Under the pieces are notes generated by a model that saw only the letters and a list, made by a program, of their open reading frames with translations, ran no database searches and had not been told where the DNA came from. A stretch of 34,074 bases of DNA from an uncultured Bacteroidia bacterium (GTDB lineage: Bacteria; Bacteroidota; Bacteroidia; Bacteroidales; UBA932), in the NCBI GenBank assembly GCA_902774155.1, contig CACYHF010000015.1:1-34074 (forward strand), read 5' to 3'. Below are positions 29,772-34,074 of the stretch, one piece after another. Every line of letters begins with the position of its first letter. Positions within the stretch are counted from its first letter, which is position 1. Made by a program: the position numbers and the translations under genes.

Positions 29772-31277
29772 CTACAATTTGAATTCTTCAATTTCCTTAA
29801 CCAACTTCCCTATAATAGACATTTTTGTATCGTACAGGGCGTCGGAGATGTCCACTTTGTAATAGTGGGGGTTGATGAGGCGGCGCTCCGCCGGGGAGAA
29901 GTGGTGCAGGTTGTCCTGGTAGAACTGTTGCTTCTGGGCCAGGGTGTGCTGGGGACATACACGTATCCCCTTGGCGATGGCCTGGTGCTGCAGCGGACGG
30001 GCTTCGTAGGAACCCTGTTCGAAGGTCTTGTACTTGTAGGAATCGTACTCGTCGCGCACGGTGACGGTCTCTCCGTGCTGAAGAGCGATGTCCAGGGCGT
30101 CTCCGCGCAGGCAGGTGACATCCACCTTGTGGGCGTAACCGTCGAATTTATGGCCCTTTACGCTATCTTGGGCCGATATGCGCCAGGTGATCTGGAAGCC
30201 GGGATTGATGAGCTTGATCTTGTCTTCCGAACGCTTGAGGACGGGCTCATCGTCCACCTGGACCAGTTTGTACACATTGCCGAAGCAAGGGGCTGCCTTG
30301 GAGGTAGCGATGGCATCACCCACGCCGTAGCAATCTATCCGGGCGCCCTGCCGCTCCAGGTCTGTAATGAGGTATTCATCCAGGCCGTTGGTGGCGAAAA
30401 TCTTACACTTCTTGAGCCCCTGTTCGTCCAGGATGCGGCGCACTTCCTGGGACAGGTAGGCCAGGTCTCCGCTGTCCAGTCGGATGCCGTAACCGGGGGC
30501 GTAGTTATCGTCAATGCCGTTCTCCTTGAAGGAACGGATGGCATTCTTCACGCCGCAGCGCAGCGTATCATAGGTATCGATGAGCAGAATCAGGTTTTCG
30601 CCCTTGTGCGTACGGATGTAATCGCAGAAAGCCTTGTGCTCCCCTTCCACGGTGCTGCCGTAGGAGGTGACGAAGCTGTGCGCCATAGTGCCGGTGGACG
30701 GCACGTTGTTAAACGCTCCCGTAAGGATGTTGGAAGAGCTGGCGCAGCCGGCAATCTGGGCGGCCTTGCCGCCGTAGACCGCCGCCCAGGGGCCGTGGGC
30801 GCGGCGGGAACCGAATTCGGAAACCGGCTTGTCCGTGGATCGGCACACACGCGAGGCCTTGGTGGCAACGGCCATCTGGTGGTTCAGGATGCACAGCATA
30901 GGCGTTTCCAGCACCTGGGCCTGGATCATAGGGCCCACCACCGTCACGATGGGCTGGTTGGGGAAGACGATCTCCCCTTCCCGCATACAGTACACATCGC
31001 CCGTGAACTTCATGGTACTCAGGTACTTCCGGAACTCCCGGTACTCCTCTCCGGGCAGGAATTTCTCATAGAACTCCTCCGGCTCCGTTCCCAGGGCCTG
31101 CACCATCTCCAGCACTTCCTCCGTTCCACTCACCACCGCCCAGTTGTTGTTCTCCGGAGCCTTGCGGTAAAAGAGGTTAAACACGGCAATCTGGTCCTGC
31201 TTTCCACATTCCAGATACGATTTCCCCATGGTGTACTGGTACTTGTCCGATACGTAGGCGTTGTTAATCTGATTCAT
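29772..31277 (-). CDS. pncB: Nicotinate phosphoribosyltransferase
   Basis: The 501-residue enzyme joins nicotinate and PRPP to give nicotinate mononucleotide, using ATP. The N-terminus NNAYVSDKYQYTMGKSYLEC, the block SEFGSRRAHGPWAAVYGG, the phospho-histidine segment VPSTGTMAHSF and the PRPP/ribose block GYGIRLDSGDLAYLSQEVRR mark the family. FATNGLDEYLITDLERQG and YGVGDAI follow. The ATG at 31277 lies 21 bases after a TATATTTG motif. Divergent from pncA, which makes its substrate. Confidence 0.95.
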   Translation of the reverse strand: MNQINNAYVSDKYQYTMGKSYLECGKQDQIAVFNLFYRKAPENNNWAVVSGTEEVLEMVQALGTEPEEFYEKFLPGEEYREFRKYLSTMKFTGDVYCMREGEIVFPNQPIVTVVGPMIQAQVLETPMLCILNHQMAVATKASRVCRSTDKPVSEFGSRRAHGPWAAVYGGKAAQIAGCASSSNILTGAFNNVPSTGTMAHSFVTSYGSTVEGEHKAFCDYIRTHKGENLILLIDTYDTLRCGVKNAIRSFKENGIDDNYAPGYGIRLDSGDLAYLSQEVRRILDEQGLKKCKIFATNGLDEYLITDLERQGARIDCYGVGDAIATSKAAPCFGNVYKLVQVDDEPVLKRSEDKIKLINPGFQITWRISAQDSVKGHKFDGYAHKVDVTCLRGDALDIALQHGETVTVRDEYDSYKYKTFEQGSYEARPLQHQAIAKGIRVCPQHTLAQKQQFYQDNLHHFSPAERRLINPHYYKVDISDALYDTKMSIIGKLVKEIEEFKL

Positions 31278-31298
31278 TCCAACTGAGTTTTATTCCCA

Positions 31299-31306
31299 CA
31301 AATATA
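31299..31306 (-). promoter_or_regulatory. Promoter TATATTTG for pncB
   Basis: The reverse strand reads TATATTTG 21 bases before the ATG at 31277. The pncA promoter lies only 12 bases away on the other strand, so the two -33 regions overlap. Confidence 0.7.
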
Positions 31307-31318
31307 CTATTTTTTGCG

Positions 31319-31326
31319 TATCTTTG
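31319..31326 (+). promoter_or_regulatory. Promoter TATCTTTG for pncA, leaderless
   Basis: TATCTTTG ends five bases before the ATG at 31332. Confidence 0.72.
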
Positions 31327-31331
31327 TTCCT

Positions 31332-31883
31332 ATGAAAGACAGCGCACTCATTGTCGTGGACATGCTCTACGATTTCATAGACGGTTCCCTGGCCTGCCAG
31401 GAGGCCGATAAGGCCTTAGCCGCTACGGTGGACTATATCGGCCAAAAGAACAAAGGTCCCATCCTGTGGATCCAGGACCATCATCCGGCCAATCACAGCT
31501 CCTTTGTCGAATTTGGCGGTCCCTGGCCACCGCATTGCGTGCAGGGCACCCACGGAGCCGATATTCACGAAGCTTTGCAGCCGTTTGTGAACGAAGACCT
31601 CTGCTTCTTCAAGGGAGAAGACCCCGCCACGGAGCAGTATAGCGGCTTTGAGGGCCGGAACGCCGCCGGACAGAGCCTGGCCGAAGTGTTGGAACTCCTG
31701 GAAATCAAGCACGTAGTGATATGCGGCATCGCCACGGAATTCTGCGTACGCAACACGGCTGAAGACCTGCTGAAAGCCGGCTTCAAGGTGTCGGTCCTGA
31801 AAGACTGCCTGGCCTACGTGGATGCCGAAGGACACCAAACAGCCCTCGAAGCCATGGCGGCCGAGGGCATTCACCTAATTTAA
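31332..31883 (+). CDS. pncA: Nicotinamidase
   Basis: The 183-residue isochorismatase-fold enzyme hydrolyses nicotinamide to nicotinate and ammonia. The catalytic triad is Asp10 (IVVDMLYDF), Lys94 (CFFKGED) and Cys138 (ATEFCVRNTAEDL). The metal site includes Asp49 and His51 (IQDHHPANHSSF), and WPPHCVQGTHGADIH is the typical following block. The ATG at 31332 is set by the promoter five bases upstream; an earlier in-frame TTG is not needed. It is followed after 15 bases by the YqeY-like gene. With divergent pncB it completes the nicotinamide-to-NaMN salvage route. Confidence 0.95.
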   Translation: MKDSALIVVDMLYDFIDGSLACQEADKALAATVDYIGQKNKGPILWIQDHHPANHSSFVEFGGPWPPHCVQGTHGADIHEALQPFVNEDLCFFKGEDPATEQYSGFEGRNAAGQSLAEVLELLEIKHVVICGIATEFCVRNTAEDLLKAGFKVSVLKDCLAYVDAEGHQTALEAMAAEGIHLI

Positions 31884-31898
31884 CTAACAACAAAAAAT

Positions 31899-32351
31899 AT
31901 GACACTAGAAGAGCAAATCCAGCAGTCCATCAAAGAGGCCATGAAGGCCAAGGACACCGTGGCGATGAATGCCACCCGCGCAATTAAAGGTGAAATCCTT
32001 CTTTTCAAGACCAGCGAAGGCGGCGCGAAGGAAGTCACCGACGGGGATATCCTCAAGATGATCCAGAAGCTGGTCAAACAGCGGAAGGAAGCCGCCGAGC
32101 AGTACGTGGCCGCAGGTCGTCAGGAGCTGGCCGACAACGAGTTGGCCGAAGCCGCCGTTATGGAGAAGTATCTTCCCAAGCAGCTCTCCCCCGAAGAAGT
32201 TAAAGCCAAGATCCAGGAGATTATCGCCCAGGTAGGCGCTACCTCTATCAAGGACATGGGTAAGGTGATGGGCGCAGCCAACAAGGCCCTTGCCGGCCTT
32301 TCCGACGGACGGACCATCTCAACCATCGTGAAGAAAGAACTCTCCAAGTAA
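31899..32351 (+). CDS. YqeY/GatB-tail-like protein
   Basis: The 150-residue cytoplasmic protein matches the YqeY family, related to the tRNA-binding tail of GatB. Visible features are an N-terminal helical part (LEEQIQQSIKEAMKAKDTVA), a Lys-Arg-Glu block (KLVKQRKEAAEQYVAAGRQE) and the conserved EKYLPKQLSPEEVKAKIQEI with DMGKVMGAANKALAGLSDGR. It may act in tRNA-dependent amidation or have another tRNA-related role; the family is not fully characterised. It lies between pncA (15 bases) and a GNAT gene (5 bases). Confidence 0.88.
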   Translation: MTLEEQIQQSIKEAMKAKDTVAMNATRAIKGEILLFKTSEGGAKEVTDGDILKMIQKLVKQRKEAAEQYVAAGRQELADNELAEAAVMEKYLPKQLSPEEVKAKIQEIIAQVGATSIKDMGKVMGAANKALAGLSDGRTISTIVKKELSK

Positions 32352-32356
32352 CCCAT

Positions 32357-32929
32357 ATGCTCACAATTCGCGACGCAAAGCCATCCGATGCCCCTTTCCT
32401 TGCCGAATGTATTCTCGCCGGGATGCACTTCTATGACTTCGAGGATGTCCTCTCGGACGACATGACGGAATTCCTTGAGTGTATCACCGAGTGCGAGGGC
32501 CGGGAGGACACGCTTTACTCCTGGAAAAATACCCGCCTAGCGGAGGTCGATGGGACCCCTGCAGGGGCCCTTCTCTCCTACCCGGGAGAATGGTATATGA
32601 AGCTCCGCGACAAGACCTTCCGGAAGTATTGGCCTGCCTTTTTCACCGTCCAACCCGAATCAGACCCTGAGGCAGACCCCGGAGAGTACTACCTGGATTC
32701 CCTGGCGGTCCATCTTGATTACAGGAAGCAAGGTATCGGGAGGGCGCTTCTGGAGGATGGTATCATCAAAGGGGCCTCACTGGGATTCAAGCGCATCTCC
32801 ATTATAGCCGAGACTGAGTACCCTCATCTTCTCCAGTACTATGAGAGCTTGGGGTTCGTCCCGGCTGACCACCGTCAAGTTTTCGGGACGGATTTCCAGA
32901 GATTGATTTACACCATAGCGGAGAATTAA
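32357..32929 (+). CDS. GNAT-family N-acetyltransferase
   Basis: The 190-residue protein uses acetyl-CoA. The acetyl-CoA loop is LAVHLDYRKQGIGRALLEDG (R-x-x-G-x-G form) and motif B is LLQYYESLGFVPA. An acidic N-terminal half (EFLECITECEGREDTLYSWK) forms the likely substrate side; the substrate is unknown. It follows yqeY by five bases and its last four bases overlap the end of the DUF3810 gene. Codon choice looks less strongly biased to C/G ends than in the preceding genes. Confidence 0.85.
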   Translation: MLTIRDAKPSDAPFLAECILAGMHFYDFEDVLSDDMTEFLECITECEGREDTLYSWKNTRLAEVDGTPAGALLSYPGEWYMKLRDKTFRKYWPAFFTVQPESDPEADPGEYYLDSLAVHLDYRKQGIGRALLEDGIIKGASLGFKRISIIAETEYPHLLQYYESLGFVPADHRQVFGTDFQRLIYTIAEN

Positions 32930-33972
32930 ATAACTGTTGGCTGCTTATTATATGCATCCATCGTTATGATCATTCCCACTACTCCGGAATAGTCTTTGAT
33001 CCCTTCGGAAACGCCGTTAGACTTCAAATATAGGTTGTAGAACCAGCTCTGGAACTGGTCTATCCAGCCTATGCGCTTCCCTAACCAGTATTCACGGGAA
33101 TCTTTGTAATCCTCCTTGGCCTTCTCACAGACTTTCCCTATCCAGGCTTCATACTCCTCTTCCGGGAGAAGGGCCCTGGCGTTGGACGCGACATAAGGGA
33201 AGACGGCGAGATAGCCGCTGTAGCGGACGCCAGGATTGGCCGATTGACGACAGAAGGCAAAGCCCCAGTAATTTGCCTCCGCCTCGCTCGTCACCCCGGC
33301 AAGATGACCCATCTCGTGAGCTGCCGTGAAAGGATACTCATACTCCAGCAAGTCCCTGTTCAACTGGGACTCACACAGAAACGGGCCCATATAACCCAGC
33401 ACACCAACGGCGGAGTATAGTCTATTCAGAAGAGGCAGCTTCGCGTGCTGCCAGCGCCGGAGTTTCGTGTATCCGTAAGGGACGGCCTCGCTGGTATAGA
33501 AACCCCGAATCTCTTCCTCCAGTTTCTCACTGTTCCCATAAGATCCTGCCTTCTCTGCTGCGCCATTGAGCCCCGCAGTGTACTCTTCCAGGAATTGGTC
33601 GAAAGTCTCCTTTTCAAAGTGCACCCGCTGGATTCCGTTGCGTACATAGAGCCCTGTCCGATAGTAATTATTCCCCCAGCCCATGTAGAACCAGATATAC
33701 AGCCACATGAGCACTACGACTGTCTTCCCTAACCACTTAATGAGCCCTTCCTTCCTCCTGATGGCCTTTACGAGAATATCCACGAGCGTCACGACAAAGG
33801 CCAGCACGATAATCTCCTCCAGGGAGAATTTCACGATGGAGCCAATCCGGGAGAGAACTGTGCTGATTAGCGGGTAGCAGTGCTCGGCATAGAAGTCCGC
33901 AAACGGAACGGAAAGCCGGCACGCAATGCAGAATGCCAGCAGGATGATGCCTATGACGGTTTTCTTTCTCAT
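32926..33972 (-). CDS. DUF3810 membrane protein with a zinc-protease motif
   Basis: The 348-residue protein has N-terminal membrane helices (VIGIILLAFCIACRLSVPFA, IIVLAFVVTLVDILVKAI and VVVLMWLYIWFYMGWG), followed by a soluble domain from about residue 105. The sequence PFTAAHEMGHLAGVTSEAEA contains HExxH at residues 219-223, followed by glutamates that could give a third metal ligand, so a zinc metallopeptidase activity is plausible. I recognise the whole as the DUF3810 family. The active domain probably faces the periplasm. The ATG at 33972 is chosen because it lies four bases after the stop of the preceding gene. No experimental function is known to me. Confidence 0.82.
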   Translation of the reverse strand: MRKKTVIGIILLAFCIACRLSVPFADFYAEHCYPLISTVLSRIGSIVKFSLEEIIVLAFVVTLVDILVKAIRRKEGLIKWLGKTVVVLMWLYIWFYMGWGNNYYRTGLYVRNGIQRVHFEKETFDQFLEEYTAGLNGAAEKAGSYGNSEKLEEEIRGFYTSEAVPYGYTKLRRWQHAKLPLLNRLYSAVGVLGYMGPFLCESQLNRDLLEYEYPFTAAHEMGHLAGVTSEAEANYWGFAFCRQSANPGVRYSGYLAVFPYVASNARALLPEEEYEAWIGKVCEKAKEDYKDSREYWLGKRIGWIDQFQSWFYNLYLKSNGVSEGIKDYSGVVGMIITMDAYNKQPTVI

Positions 33973-33976
33973 TACA

Positions 33977-34074
33977 TCAGTGGGCGCTGTTCTTTCGCGA
34001 GAAAAGGCGCTGAGGCAGTTCCATAGCAAATACGATCCCCAGGACAATGGCTACGGCTACTTTAGCGGCCGCAA
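33977..34074 (-). CDS. C-terminal end of a membrane protein (cut by window edge)
   Basis: The last 31 codons and a TGA stop (33977-33979) are visible. The peptide is a hydrophobic helix, KVAVAIVLGIVFAMELP, followed by a basic tail QRLFSRKNSAH. The gene runs beyond the window and is probably co-transcribed with DUF3810, four bases downstream. The family cannot be named from this fragment. Confidence 0.6.
   Translation of the reverse strand, partial: AAAKVAVAIVLGIVFAMELPQRLFSRKNSAH

Noticed and set aside
1-34074. tRNA genes, rRNA genes, CRISPR arrays, prophage or intact insertion sequences
   Set aside because: None could be recognised by eye on either strand; a covariance or profile scan was not possible.

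Overview
The window is a Bacteroidales-type chromosome segment, probably from a GC-rich uncultured gut lineage. Three things point there. Many genes are preceded by the Bacteroidetes sigma-factor motif TAnnTTTG, often so close to the ATG that the mRNA would be nearly leaderless. The gene content is typical of the group: an isolated TonB plug lipoprotein, an S46 dipeptidyl-peptidase, MetY/MetX/ThrA, PhoH, and GyrA followed by a TPR protein. Shine-Dalgarno sites are mostly weak or absent, with two exceptions. No rRNA, tRNA, CRISPR array, prophage or intact IS element was seen. Most of the window is core genome.

Layout. 1-800: a cut-off small reverse gene with its own promoter, two small inverted repeats and a decayed DUF3800 gene. 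800-2534: peroxiredoxin (bcp), a plug-domain lipoprotein and a divergent RluA-type pseudouridine synthase. 2554-9649 (reverse): a tightly packed run, read in the order SPOR lipoprotein, degenerate M28 peptidase fused to a TonB C-terminal domain, leuS, two YitT proteins, membrane-anchored AraC-type regulator. 9727-17562 (forward): phoH-like, LolA-like, gyrA, TPR protein, terminator, ClpA-type unfoldase. 17559-17684 (reverse): an unannotated-looking 41-residue protein with its own promoter. 17758-24154: esterase, Lrp/AsnC regulator (reverse), then metY-metX-thrA. 24156-29658: nucleoside phosphorylase (reverse), then a forward set of C69 peptidase, BASS transporter and S46 dipeptidyl-peptidase. 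29772-34074: divergent NAD-salvage genes pncB and pncA, YqeY-like, GNAT, and a reverse DUF3810 membrane protein with the end of another membrane protein.

How the genes work together. ThrA supplies homoserine, MetX acetylates it and MetY converts it to homocysteine, giving a compact methionine branch faced by an Lrp/AsnC regulator. The Lrp-metY intergenic region holds a duplicated palindrome next to the met promoter, then a transcribed leader built of a perfect 27-bp inverted repeat enclosing three further hairpins. I regard this as the most interesting non-coding object here. PncA and PncB form a nicotinamide-to-NaMN salvage pair with back-to-back promoters. The C69/BASS/S46 set looks like a peptide-degradation and uptake unit. 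The reverse run at 2.5-9.6 kb links cell-envelope proteins (including a peptidase-fold protein that has lost its catalytic residues) to leucyl-tRNA synthetase and a membrane regulator. All functional assignments come from reading motifs; no database search was run.
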